DNA of 17,321 nucleotides from Microcoleus asticus IPMA8. GTDB lineage: Bacteria > Cyanobacteriota > Cyanobacteriia > Cyanobacteriales > Microcoleaceae. The translations under genes were made by a program, and so were the position numbers. Where the stretch lies: assembly GCF_013179805.1 (NCBI RefSeq), contig NZ_SRRZ01000150.1, positions 1 through 17,321 on the forward strand, read 5' to 3'. Of the stretch, positions 1-6,261 are shown in pieces. Position 1 is the first letter of the stretch, and each line of letters begins with the position of its first letter. Below the pieces are notes generated by a model. The model searched no databases. It saw only the letters and a program-made list of their open reading frames with translations, and was not told the origin of the DNA.

Positions 1-2
1 TT

Positions 3-77
3 CTACTTTTTGAGTTTTTGAGCAACAGCTTGCCTGACATTCAAAGGTGGCTACTTTTAGCTGCGCTCATTTTTTAG
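3..77 (+). CDS. Possible C-terminal end of an unidentified gene cut by the left edge
   Basis: A reading frame enters from the left edge and runs 24 codons to TAG. It ends in tryptophan and a hydrophobic run (RWLLLAALIF). Its stop overlaps the stop of the truncated histidine kinase on the other strand. I do not recognise the family. Because the kinase loses its expected sequence just to the right of this point, the frame could be the tail of an insertion-sequence transposase that interrupted the kinase, but no terminal inverted repeat or target duplication can be checked from here. It could also be chance. Confidence 0.2.
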   Translation, partial: LLFEFLSNSLPDIQRWLLLAALIF

Positions 78-772
78 TCTAAACTACAGTATTTCAAGTT
101 ACCATAAATAAAATTGACCGGATTATTAATTTCATGGGCAATTCCTGCAACTAACTGGCCTAAACTTGACATTTTCTCTGCTTGAATTAGGTGTGATTGC
201 GTTTCCTGAAGTTCACTCAAGGCTTGCTTTAAATGTTGTGCTTGAATTTGGGATAAATAGGTCAGTTCTTTCTGAACCTCTAGTGATGCTTGAAGCTCAT
301 TTTTCTGCTTAGTTAATTCTTCTGTAAGGCTTTGAACTTCCCGAAGAGCTGTTTGGCTAGTTTGTTGCAAAAACAAAAAATCGGGAGTCAGATCGTGGAT
401 TGCAAAGTCTTTCAACTTAACCGCTAATTTCAATAGTAGGCTTGAGTCGGGAGTCCACACCGAGGAGATAAAGAGGATCACGTCATCGTCTTTTAGATAG
501 ACCATTTGCCCCTTTAATCGTAGAGAGTTATGTTGGGATTCCAGAATAAATAATGATTTGATTTTTTTCTGAATCGTCAAAAAGTCAAATGCGATCGCTG
601 GCTGATGAATTTGAAAATGTCGATCTATCTGTTCACCTAATAATGGTATTTGATGAGTCCGTTGCAATACATCCCCAACTTGGACAATCTCTAGATTTTG
701 ATTAAATCCTATATGAAATGGAAATATATCGCAAAACATCTGGGGATTCAGTGTATAGAGCGGCTTAGTCAT
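74..772 (-). CDS. Truncated H-NOX-associated sensor histidine kinase (HNOBA + HisKA, no ATPase domain)
   Basis: A 232-residue protein. Residues ~5-125 resemble the HNOBA (heme-NO-binding-associated) domain (FPFHIGFNQNLEIVQVGD near the start), residues ~135-200 form a heptad-rich, Gln/Glu-rich coiled coil, and residues 201-226 are a HisKA H-box (GQLVAGIAHEINNP) with the phospho-accepting histidine at 213. In this family the H-NOX protein, when bound to NO, controls the kinase autophosphorylation. The protein ends six residues after GNL with CSLD and a stop, so the dimerisation helix 2 and the HATPase_c domain (N, G1, G2 boxes) are missing. Family members are usually well over 350 residues. The gene starts 14 bp after the H-NOX stop, so the two form an operon; the ribosome site is weak (AAGTGA). 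It is probably a broken kinase that can at most be phosphorylated in trans. Family assignment is good; loss of function is inferred. Confidence 0.8.
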   Translation of the reverse strand: MTKPLYTLNPQMFCDIFPFHIGFNQNLEIVQVGDVLQRTHQIPLLGEQIDRHFQIHQPAIAFDFLTIQKKIKSLFILESQHNSLRLKGQMVYLKDDDVILFISSVWTPDSSLLLKLAVKLKDFAIHDLTPDFLFLQQTSQTALREVQSLTEELTKQKNELQASLEVQKELTYLSQIQAQHLKQALSELQETQSHLIQAEKMSSLGQLVAGIAHEINNPVNFIYGNLKYCSLD

Positions 773-786
773 GAATCACTTACAGT

Positions 787-1338
787 CTATTCTGATCTGT
801 ACTCAATACGAAATGTGTCACGATCAAATCCTTCTTCACGGGATTGAGTTTGTGTGATATCAACTTCTGTCTGGAAGCGATCGCCCAAACCTTTGACTAA
901 CCCGACTACCATTGGTGCCAGACCTTCCCGTGTAGAGCGATAATGCAGCTCTATCACATCTTCGGCAACTTCTGTAGATTCAAAAGATGGTGGTCGCAAC
1001 TTAGGGAATTGCACCCCAATCCGAGTATGTAAATCATCTAGATTTTCGAGAAATTCTGGTAATGTATCTCCAGCCATATCTAGTATTTCTTGATAACCCG
1101 CACTAGCAGTATATTTAACCCAGTATTCGCCAAAATCCTGCATAATTTGTGCGCCAGAAAAGCCCAGCACTTCACTAGCAGATTTCACTAGACGATGAGT
1201 TAAATCATCAGGATAAGCTTCTAAAATGAGAAATTGCTCGTCTAGGACTTGCGCTTTCTGCTTAATTTTTTCCCAAGTAGCTTCATCAAAATGCTCGCAT
1301 ACCATCTCTTGAATCGCACGATTAATTAAACCATACAT
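787..1338 (-). CDS. H-NOX domain heme protein (NO/O2 gas sensor)
   Basis: A 183-residue stand-alone H-NOX (heme nitric oxide/oxygen binding) protein, the bacterial relative of the soluble guanylate cyclase heme domain, at the usual family length. The proximal heme ligand is His104 (ENLDDLHTRIG). The heme-propionate motif YxSxR is Tyr133-Ser135-Arg137 (HYRSTREGL), and the conserved proline of the distorted heme fold is in LRPP (116-117). Trp73 (GEYWVKY) matches the distal-pocket tryptophan known from the Nostoc protein, and I see no distal-tyrosine O2 signature, so NO sensing is more likely than O2 storage; this is inference. ATG at 1338 is chosen over the GTG at 1353 because GGAGG lies 8 bases upstream of the ATG and that GTG is itself part of the ribosome site. 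It heads an operon with the truncated HNOBA kinase, its usual signalling partner. Confidence 0.94.
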   Translation of the reverse strand: MYGLINRAIQEMVCEHFDEATWEKIKQKAQVLDEQFLILEAYPDDLTHRLVKSASEVLGFSGAQIMQDFGEYWVKYTASAGYQEILDMAGDTLPEFLENLDDLHTRIGVQFPKLRPPSFESTEVAEDVIELHYRSTREGLAPMVVGLVKGLGDRFQTEVDITQTQSREEGFDRDTFRIEYRSE

Positions 1339-1429
1339 TTCAAATTCCTCCACTTATACGGGAATTTATCGTTATAAAATAAAAACAAATGATATAAAGT
1401 CAGTTTCTTGACTGTAGAATTTACACCGA

Positions 1430-1450
1430 TCGAAATTTCGTGTATCATAT
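1430..1450. promoter_or_regulatory. Palindrome upstream of H-NOX, possible operator
   Basis: A perfect 10-base palindrome CGAAATTTCG (1431-1440), flanked by GATC and TGTATC, lies ~95 bases upstream of the H-NOX start in AT-rich, promoter-like DNA. No confident -35/-10 pair could be assigned. The function is a guess. Between it and the CRISPR-like repeat at 1618 I see no gene. Confidence 0.2.
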
Positions 1451-1617
1451 CACAATTTTCTGTACGATAGATAGTTAGTCATCATTTTGTGTCTTTACCT
1501 AAATATTTAGTAAAGTTAAATATTTCCACTTAAATATAAAATTGTTGTAGGCTGGGTAGATCCGCCAGAGTTATTTTTGAGGATTTGTTGGGTTGAGCGA
1601 GCTCTTACCTCTTTTTT

Positions 1618-1654
1618 GCCGCAATCACAATAAATTCCTATTAGGGATTGAAAC
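1618..1654 (+). repeat. Solitary CRISPR-repeat-like element
   Basis: These 37 bases end in CCTATTAGGGATTGAAAC, the hallmark 3' half of a common class of cyanobacterial CRISPR repeats (ATCCCTATTAGGGATTGAAAC). They contain the partial hairpin TTCCTA/TTAGGGA with one mismatch. The length fits a single 37-base repeat. No second copy with a spacer-length gap was found on either side and no cas gene is in the window, so this is an orphan or decayed repeat, not an array. Confidence 0.5.
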
Positions 1655-1706
1655 ACTGAGGCTGTCGTCTCTCAGGGTTCGACACTGTACGGTCTTACCA
1701 ACCAGA

Positions 1707-1723
1707 TATCCCAAAATAGGATA
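1707..1723. promoter_or_regulatory. Inverted repeat TATCCC-N5-AGGATA upstream of the methyltransferase relic
   Basis: TATCCC AAAAT AGGATA lies 43 bases upstream of the ATG of the methyltransferase fragment. Almost the same sequence, with a 6-base spacer, overlaps the promoter of the HTH gene at 2875-2892. Two near-identical palindromes within 1.2 kb, each before one arm of the putative restriction-modification unit, point to binding sites of the HTH protein, as for controller (C) proteins. Binding is inferred. Confidence 0.5.
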
Positions 1724-1765
1724 AGGTATTAGTTACTGAATTTTTAGAACCACGTAAATCAACAA

Positions 1766-2005
1766 ATGAGTCGATGTAACCCTGAAGCGAATTCTCCCAG
1801 CATCTTAAAAAGCAAGGCGACTAGCACTGTTGGTCGTGGAAAAAAAGCTAATCTCAATACCAACTTGAATTTTTCTGCATGGAGTGACGAATACGTTACT
1901 TGATATCTCGGCGGTAGTCTCCAGCAATACGGCAATTGGGAGCAACCTACTGTCATCGTTTCAGATGGAGCTTACGGTATTCTTGGGTTTGAAGGAGACA
2001 CGTCT
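1766..2005 (+). pseudogene. N-terminal fragment of a type II DNA methyltransferase, with in-frame stop
   Basis: Reading from ATG 1766, codons 1-45 end in WSDEYVT, then TGA (1901-1903), and the same frame continues YLGGSLQQYGNWEQ, PTVIVSDGAYGILGFEGD. I recognise this as the start of a DNA N-methyltransferase family common in cyanobacteria, in which (F/Y)xGGSLxKYG is followed by a SDGxYG box, the variant of the catalytic (D/N)PPY motif. A CGA-to-TGA change would explain the stop. Homology ends near 2005, where the antisense endonuclease-like gene begins to make sense, so most of the enzyme (AdoMet pocket, target recognition) is missing. The minus-strand frame over this stretch is a shadow. Family assignment is from memory; a profile search would settle it. 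Confidence 0.6.
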
Positions 2006-2558
2006 GTTGCAAATTTGCTGTTCTTTGAGTTGTATCTTCCGGCTCTAAAACAAGATAATCCGGCGGATTGTGATAGTGGGTATCTCTCGCTACAGCTACC
2101 GATAAACCAGAGACAACGCACACATCAAGAATGCGAGGCTTGCCATAGATGATTTTATCGGGTAGCCATGCCAGGATAGCAACGTGAGTCCGATCGAACC
2201 TAAACTGATTCTGACTATCCTTGAAACGTACTGTTATCTCTGTTGCTAATGGGAACCAGGCTTGAATTTCTAATCCTGGCGTTGGTTGAACTATACCCGC
2301 AAAAATAGTATCTGGAAATCCCGGATATTGCCTCTGCCACGTGCCAAATTCAGCAAACTCATTTTGTTGATTCAAGAATTCAACTGTGTTAAATTCGATT
2401 AAATTTCCCACTAACGGTGAAAGTTTGGAGATTACTTTAGAGAGGTTCACCGCTGCATTTACGGTGACAGGTTTAGATACATCTAAAACGTCGAAAGTGT
2501 TACCCGATAAGCGATCTAGATATTGGGATGCAAGTCTGATTGCATCTTGCGTATTCAT
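1953..2558 (-). CDS. Putative type II restriction endonuclease, C-terminally truncated
   Basis: A 201-residue protein beginning with a helical N-terminus (residues 1-75). It then has FPDTIF (Pro82-Asp83) and, 14 residues on, GLEIQAW (Glu97-Ile-Gln99), spaced like a PD-(D/E)xK nuclease core. Most relatives I recall have ExK there, so Gln99 replaces the usual lysine; BglII-type enzymes do use ExQ. A conserved HYHNPPDYLVLEP block follows (161-173). After Thr186 the sequence looks random (CLLQTQEYRKLHLKR), and this break coincides with the end of the converging methyltransferase fragment, so the C-terminal part is probably deleted. Its ATG overlaps the TGA of the HTH gene by 4 bases, showing translational coupling. 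Alternative: a toxin-like partner of the HTH protein. Confidence 0.55.
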   Translation of the reverse strand: MNTQDAIRLASQYLDRLSGNTFDVLDVSKPVTVNAAVNLSKVISKLSPLVGNLIEFNTVEFLNQQNEFAEFGTWQRQYPGFPDTIFAGIVQPTPGLEIQAWFPLATEITVRFKDSQNQFRFDRTHVAILAWLPDKIIYGKPRILDVCVVSGLSVAVARDTHYHNPPDYLVLEPEDTTQRTANLQQTCLLQTQEYRKLHLKR

Positions 2559-2818
2559 ATCTCGCTCTCACAAGATGCTTCAGATATTTTTTGTGAAATT
2601 TTCCTAATAATATCGCAAGGATCTACACCAATTACATGAGCAACTAACAGAAACTCAATTACATCTAAACGTCGTTCACCGTTTTCATATTTGGCTACGA
2701 AAGACTGGGGCTTTTTAAGAGATTTAGCAACAGACTCCTGAGTTAGTTGCGCTTCTTTACGAGCCGCAATCATACAGCAACGGAAGGTTTCATATTCATA
2801 GCTAAAAACAGATTTCAT
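2555..2818 (-). CDS. XRE/Cro-C1 family helix-turn-helix regulator (controller-like)
   Basis: An 87-residue protein with one XRE-type HTH over residues ~10-68: AARKEAQLTQESVAKSL (helices 1-2), KPQSFVAKYENGERRLD (recognition helix and the typical YExGxRxLD turn), and VIEFLLVAHVIGVDP (closing helix). A short basic/acidic tail follows. The small size and 4-base overlap with the endonuclease-like gene fit either a restriction-modification controller protein or an antitoxin. Two copies of an inverted repeat, one on its own promoter and one before the methyltransferase fragment, favour the controller reading. The ATG at 2818 has only a weak ribosome site (AAAG); a start at Met16 would remove helix 1 residues, so the first ATG is kept. 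The HTH call is firm; the role is inferred. Confidence 0.88.
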   Translation of the reverse strand: MKSVFSYEYETFRCCMIAARKEAQLTQESVAKSLKKPQSFVAKYENGERRLDVIEFLLVAHVIGVDPCDIIRKISQKISEASCESEI

Positions 2819-2853
2819 TATACTTTGGGTTTAGCACTGCATCTCCCCTAGAT

Positions 2854-2892
2854 ATAATAAACCTGTTTTTTGATTATCCCAAAATTAGGATA
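2854..2892 (-). promoter_or_regulatory. Promoter of the HTH/endonuclease operon overlapped by an operator
   Basis: On the minus strand, TTGGGA (2877-2882) and TATTAT (2854-2859) are separated by 17 bases, a plausible sigma-70 pair 36 bases before the HTH start codon. The inverted repeat TATCCC AAAATT AGGATA (2875-2892) covers the -35 box, so a bound repressor would block transcription. It matches the element at 1707-1723 in both half-sites. Confidence 0.5.
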
Positions 2893-2966
2893 TTTAAATC
2901 TGTTAAAAATCCATAGTAATGACAATTGCAAAAAATTAATCGCAATTCTGAGAGTGGCAGCTATCT

Positions 2967-3083
2967 TTACTTGCGGCCCTCAGTGCTACCATAATTTTTT
3001 TTGTCATCCTTGGGTTTAGCAACACCATCAGGTTGTTTCTTTGGCTTTTTGATTTCTTTGTTGCTTTTTCTTTCTTTGGACAT
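2967..3083 (-). CDS. Small lysine-rich protein (38 aa)
   Basis: Starting at ATG 3083, 38 codons run to TAA. The sequence begins MSKERKSNKEIKKPKKQ and ends NYGSTEGRK. About a third of the residues are lysine, with no hydrophobic core, so it is likely disordered or nucleic-acid/ribosome associated. GAGGAACG lies 4-11 bases upstream of the start, a good ribosome site. It resembles short MSKERKxNKE-type proteins that I recall being scattered through bacteria, often annotated as hypothetical. Function unknown. It stands alone, co-directional with the HTH operon, with ~150 bases between. Confidence 0.72.
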   Translation of the reverse strand: MSKERKSNKEIKKPKKQPDGVAKPKDDKKNYGSTEGRK

Positions 3084-3742
3084 GATCGTTCCTCAATTTT
3101 GACTCAGCATAACATAGATTGACACATCTGCCTAACTGCCAGTAGAGGGGGCGATCGTATACAGATATTACTCGCTGTTAGTTTTGTACAATCTGCTGTA
3201 TATTATCCCCTAGGTTTTGAGCGAATAGCCTCTATCGTTAGGTCGATCGATAAATCCCTCAGAAGTAGAATGTCTGAAAATTACTTTTAACCCCGATCGA
3301 CTAAAGGAAATCTTGAAAAGCGCGATCGTAGAATAGCAGCGACACAATAGAGAATAATTCTCGCTTATTAAGCTGTTCCATATCTAATTTTAATGAAAGA
3401 TGACAGTAGATAAAATATGGAGCTACGACTAGACCAGCCTTCGCCCCACCTGGCGCGAACACAACGAACAAATTTGCAGTCTTAGTTCAAAAAAGCTGTT
3501 CGCCACAGTTGACAATAAGGAGATTAATTAATTATAAATAATGAAAAAAAGTGTCAATAAATTAGTAATTTTTTAGGTGGTAGCCATAACACATAAGCAT
3601 ATTGGTGTGTAGAGGGATAGTCCGAGCATATATAATCAATGCACGACAGAAGTGAAAAAGGTAATTATACAAAAGTTACCCATGAATATATAGAGTTGTT
3701 AATGCAAGACTTCTGATAGCTTTTGAGTGCCAACCTTAGAAT
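3084..3742. other. Gene-free AT-rich spacer
   Basis: No convincing reading frame on either strand. It contains CGATCG sites, an imperfect inverted repeat (GGCGCGAACA at 3452-3461 against TGTTCGCC at 3497-3504) and a small hairpin (GGTAA...TTACC near 3660-3681). I could not fit it to a known RNA family. Confidence 0.4.
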
Positions 3743-3842
3743 AAGGGTTTCAGGGCGATCGTATAAACGCAAGCAACGCTTACCGAGGCATAAAAGCTTT
3801 CAACGGAAAATCAAGGGTTTCAGACTACGGCATAAAAACTTT
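3743..3842. repeat. Direct repeat pair in the spacer upstream of the pentapeptide gene
   Basis: AAGGGTTTCAG occurs at 3743-3753 and 3813-3823. GGCATAAAA(G/A)CTTT occurs at 3787-3800 and 3829-3842. The second unit looks like a shortened copy of the first, lacking ~28 internal bases. It may be a small duplication or a remnant of a non-autonomous element. Confidence 0.45.
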
Positions 3843-3932
3843 CTGGACTATTGAAAAAGAACAAAGTATACTTAAAAATATAAAGTTAATTTTCAGCTTT
3901 CTTTAAAGTGCGATCGCATCCGTTCCGTGTGA

Positions 3933-3938
3933 TATAAA
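3933..3938 (+). promoter_or_regulatory. Candidate -10 box of the pentapeptide gene
   Basis: TATAAA within GATATAAAATACTTATAAA lies ~60 bases before the start codon, just after a perfect HIP1 site (GCGATCGC, 3910-3917). No good -35 box is visible at 17 bases. Confidence 0.25.
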
Positions 3939-3996
3939 ATACTTATAAAAAGTGAGTATTTATAGATAAATTTCCCCTATTAGGAATCTGACAACA

Positions 3997-4869
3997 ATGG
4001 AAGTAACCGAGCTGCTCAAAGAGTACGAAAATGGAAACAGAGACTTTGCTGGCGCAAACCTCAGCGGAGCGAACCTCAGCGGAGCCATCTTGGTCGGGAT
4101 AAATCTTTCGAGGGCTAACCTGTCGGGAGCTAACCTGAGTCGGGCGCATCTGAGCAAAGCAGAACTCAACGACGCAAACCTTTACAGAGCAAATCTGAGT
4201 TTTGCCAAAATGGGCCAAGTCAGACTAGCGGACGCAGAGCTAACGAAAGCCAATCTCAGCGGAGCTTTCCTCGTCAAAGCGAAACTGCCCAGGACAAAGT
4301 TGAGTGGCGCCCAACTCATAGGTAGCAACCTGCGGAGTGCCATCCTCTGGAACGCCAATTTGTGTACAGCCGACCTGCAATTCATCAACCTGCGGGGCGC
4401 GAATCTCACGGGAGCAAACCTCAACTGGGCAAACTGCGGGGGGGCAAAACTTAGCGGTGCAAGGCTTTTTGGCGCTCAACTAACAGGCATCTATCTCAGG
4501 AAAGCTTACATCAACGGCATCGACCTGAGCAGGACGGATCTCAATGGCGTCAACCTGAGCGAAGCCAAACTGAACGGGGTAAGCTTGGAAGGCGCGAACT
4601 TGTTAGCTGCCAATCTCAGCGGGGCTCAGTTGCGGGGCGTCAAGTTGATGGGAGCAGATTTAACCAGGGCAAATCTGGTGGGAGTTTCTTTGGTGCAGGC
4701 AAACCTCGATTGGGCTAGGCTGTGCTATGCAGACTTGAGCGAAGCCGATTTGAGCGGGGCCACATTCATGGGAGCCAACTTTGAGGGTACTCAGTTAGGC
4801 GGCTCGACAATGCCCGCATCTGTGAGCCATGATGCCTACTTACCTGCGGGGGGTGGTGTCCCAGCTTAG
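3997..4869 (+). CDS. Pentapeptide-repeat protein
   Basis: A 290-residue protein made, from residue ~16 to ~270, of tandem A(D/N)LXX pentapeptides (for example GANLSGANLSGA, RANLSGANLSRA, GADLTRANL), which fold into a right-handed quadrilateral beta-helix. There is no signal peptide or membrane segment. A short helical cap (MEVTELLKEYENGNRDF) precedes the repeats, as in many cyanobacterial members. AGGA lies about 11 bases before the ATG, a long but usable spacing. The specific role is unknown; these proteins act as scaffolds or inhibitors in various settings. After SHDAYLPAGG the frame ends in VPA and TAG just beyond a run of six G (4848-4853), while another frame continues with protein-like sequence to 5027, so the annotated end is probably a frameshift product. 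Confidence 0.92.
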   Translation: MEVTELLKEYENGNRDFAGANLSGANLSGAILVGINLSRANLSGANLSRAHLSKAELNDANLYRANLSFAKMGQVRLADAELTKANLSGAFLVKAKLPRTKLSGAQLIGSNLRSAILWNANLCTADLQFINLRGANLTGANLNWANCGGAKLSGARLFGAQLTGIYLRKAYINGIDLSRTDLNGVNLSEAKLNGVSLEGANLLAANLSGAQLRGVKLMGADLTRANLVGVSLVQANLDWARLCYADLSEADLSGATFMGANFEGTQLGGSTMPASVSHDAYLPAGGGVPA

Positions 4870-5027
4870 TCAGCGGCAAAAATCAATTTCGCATCCGAGT
4901 CGGCGGCTCTGGCATTGGTTTAACTTTTGATGCAGATATCATTACTTTTGTGAGAGTGCTGCACCGGCAAGAAATTCACCCATATTTGCGAAAGTTTGTA
5001 GCATCACAATTGAGCTCACCCAATTAA
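4848..5027 (+). pseudogene. Out-of-frame C-terminal domain of the pentapeptide-repeat protein
   Basis: With one more G in the G6 run at 4848-4853, the pentapeptide frame would continue as PAGGWCPSLVSGKNQFRIRV, then GGSGIGLTFDADIITFVRVL, and end LRKFVASQLSSPN with TAA at 5025-5027. The sequence has normal codon use and a structured composition (alternating beta strands and a helix), unlike a random frame. It adds ~55 residues and would overlap the 3' end of the converging flavoprotein gene by 12 bases. It may be a true frameshift mutation, slippage at the homopolymer, or a sequencing error. Confidence 0.55.
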
Positions 5028-6230
5028 TTTCGCGACTCGCAAAGCAGAGGTAATAGCTCCTTCGTGCAAACCATTCCCCAAATAAGCTCCCGCATGATAA
5101 GTGTTGTTCTCGCCATTAGTCTCGATAACTTCATCTCGATATCGAAAAGACTCGACAGTGTACAGCGGCGTGTGATGTTTCTGAATGTGAATAATGTCCT
5201 TTTTGGCGATCGACTCCTCCAGTTGAAACGCTAAGCTGTACTCTCGTGGCGAGGAGATGCCGCAAAGCTGATTCAAGCTAGCATTATATCCCCATCCCTT
5301 GTCCGTCTCGAAAAAATCAAATTCTGATAAATTGCGGATACCGTAGCGATCGTACATTGATGTATCCGAATGCAGCACAGTCGTTGCATAATTGCCTTTC
5401 CACGCCGAAAACCGCTTCGTTTCCGCATCCGTCGGATCGGACAACAGCCTCATCACTTGGTCTGGTGGCATCGCAAAAACCACCTTATCAAATTCCTGAC
5501 TCTCCCCATTAGAAAGCACAATTTGTACAGCATCAGCACTTCTGAAAGTCTGGGCAATCTCCACATTCAGCCGTATATCGCCCTTAAACCGCTCCAGAAT
5601 CTTTTCAATGTAAGAATACACCCCGCCTTTAATCCTCACCCAGTTGACCGAGGCATATTCGCGCAGAACAGGCAGCGCTAATTCCGACGGAAAATTGTCG
5701 AGCGATTCAAACGGTATCGAGTAGCTGTACATCGTCAGCAACTTCAGCCAATAATTGCGGATGCACGAGCTTTTCAAACTCTGAGAAAGTGGCATATCGT
5801 AGAAATCGTGCTGTTTAGCAAACCGCATTTTTAAAATAAATGCAGCCGAACGAGCGTAGATACTATCGAGCCGCAAATACTCGATCAGGCGTTGGATTCC
5901 GGTAAAATTTTTCCGGATCGAAACCTTAGACAAAAAGTGATCGCCATCTTTAAGAAACAGCGCGGAACCAATCTGCACGGGTTCTAATTCAACGTCTAGC
6001 TCCTGCATAAAAGCCACGAAATTGTAAAACACAGTGGGAAATTCCAGCACCCCATTTTCTAATATTTCATTGCACTCCGATTGATTGGGCGCAACATTTT
6101 TGTTGAGCGTCCGAATGTGTCCGCCTAAAATCGGCTGCCTTTCCAAAACAGTGACGTGATGCCCCTGTTTATCGAGCCAGTAGGCTGCTGCCATACCGCT
6201 CGCTCCGCCCCCAACAATTGCAATTTTCAT
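5016..6230 (-). CDS. FAD-dependent amine-oxidase-like oxidoreductase
   Basis: A 404-residue flavoprotein. The N-terminus is a dinucleotide-binding Rossmann motif (IAIVGGGASGMAAAYWLDKQ, residues 3-22) with Glu30 closing the second strand (VTVLERQPILGGHIRT). The C-terminal FAD-contact segment is HAGAYLGNGLHEGAITSALR, near 382-400. Overall it resembles the predicted NAD/FAD-binding proteins of the amine-oxidase/protoporphyrinogen-oxidase superfamily (COG2907-like). The substrate cannot be told. There is no signal peptide. AGGAG sits 6-7 bases before the ATG. It lies downstream of a second flavoprotein on the same strand (222 bases away), so the two may act in one pathway, perhaps lipid or carotenoid modification; this is inference. 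Its 3' end converges on the pentapeptide gene. Confidence 0.85.
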   Translation of the reverse strand: MKIAIVGGGASGMAAAYWLDKQGHHVTVLERQPILGGHIRTLNKNVAPNQSECNEILENGVLEFPTVFYNFVAFMQELDVELEPVQIGSALFLKDGDHFLSKVSIRKNFTGIQRLIEYLRLDSIYARSAAFILKMRFAKQHDFYDMPLSQSLKSSCIRNYWLKLLTMYSYSIPFESLDNFPSELALPVLREYASVNWVRIKGGVYSYIEKILERFKGDIRLNVEIAQTFRSADAVQIVLSNGESQEFDKVVFAMPPDQVMRLLSDPTDAETKRFSAWKGNYATTVLHSDTSMYDRYGIRNLSEFDFFETDKGWGYNASLNQLCGISSPREYSLAFQLEESIAKKDIIHIQKHHTPLYTVESFRYRDEVIETNGENNTYHAGAYLGNGLHEGAITSALRVAKLIG

Positions 6231-6261
6231 AGTTAACTCCTAAATTGATACAAGAAAGAAG

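Noticed and set aside
1655..1706. Second CRISPR repeat after the first
   Set aside because: The sequence at repeat distance has no GATTGAAAC end or hairpin, so no array is called.
1759..1956. Minus-strand 65-codon frame whose ATG overlaps the stop of the endonuclease-like gene
   Set aside because: Composition is not protein-like, and the opposite strand carries the recognisable methyltransferase fragment, so this is its shadow.
3590..3700. Possible group I intron or structured RNA remnant (GGATAGTCCGAGC)
   Set aside because: Only a short resemblance to an intron core; no flanking exon or pairing elements could be assembled.
4182..4479. Minus-strand frames inside the pentapeptide gene
   Set aside because: They are shadows of the repeated GCN AAY CTN codons.
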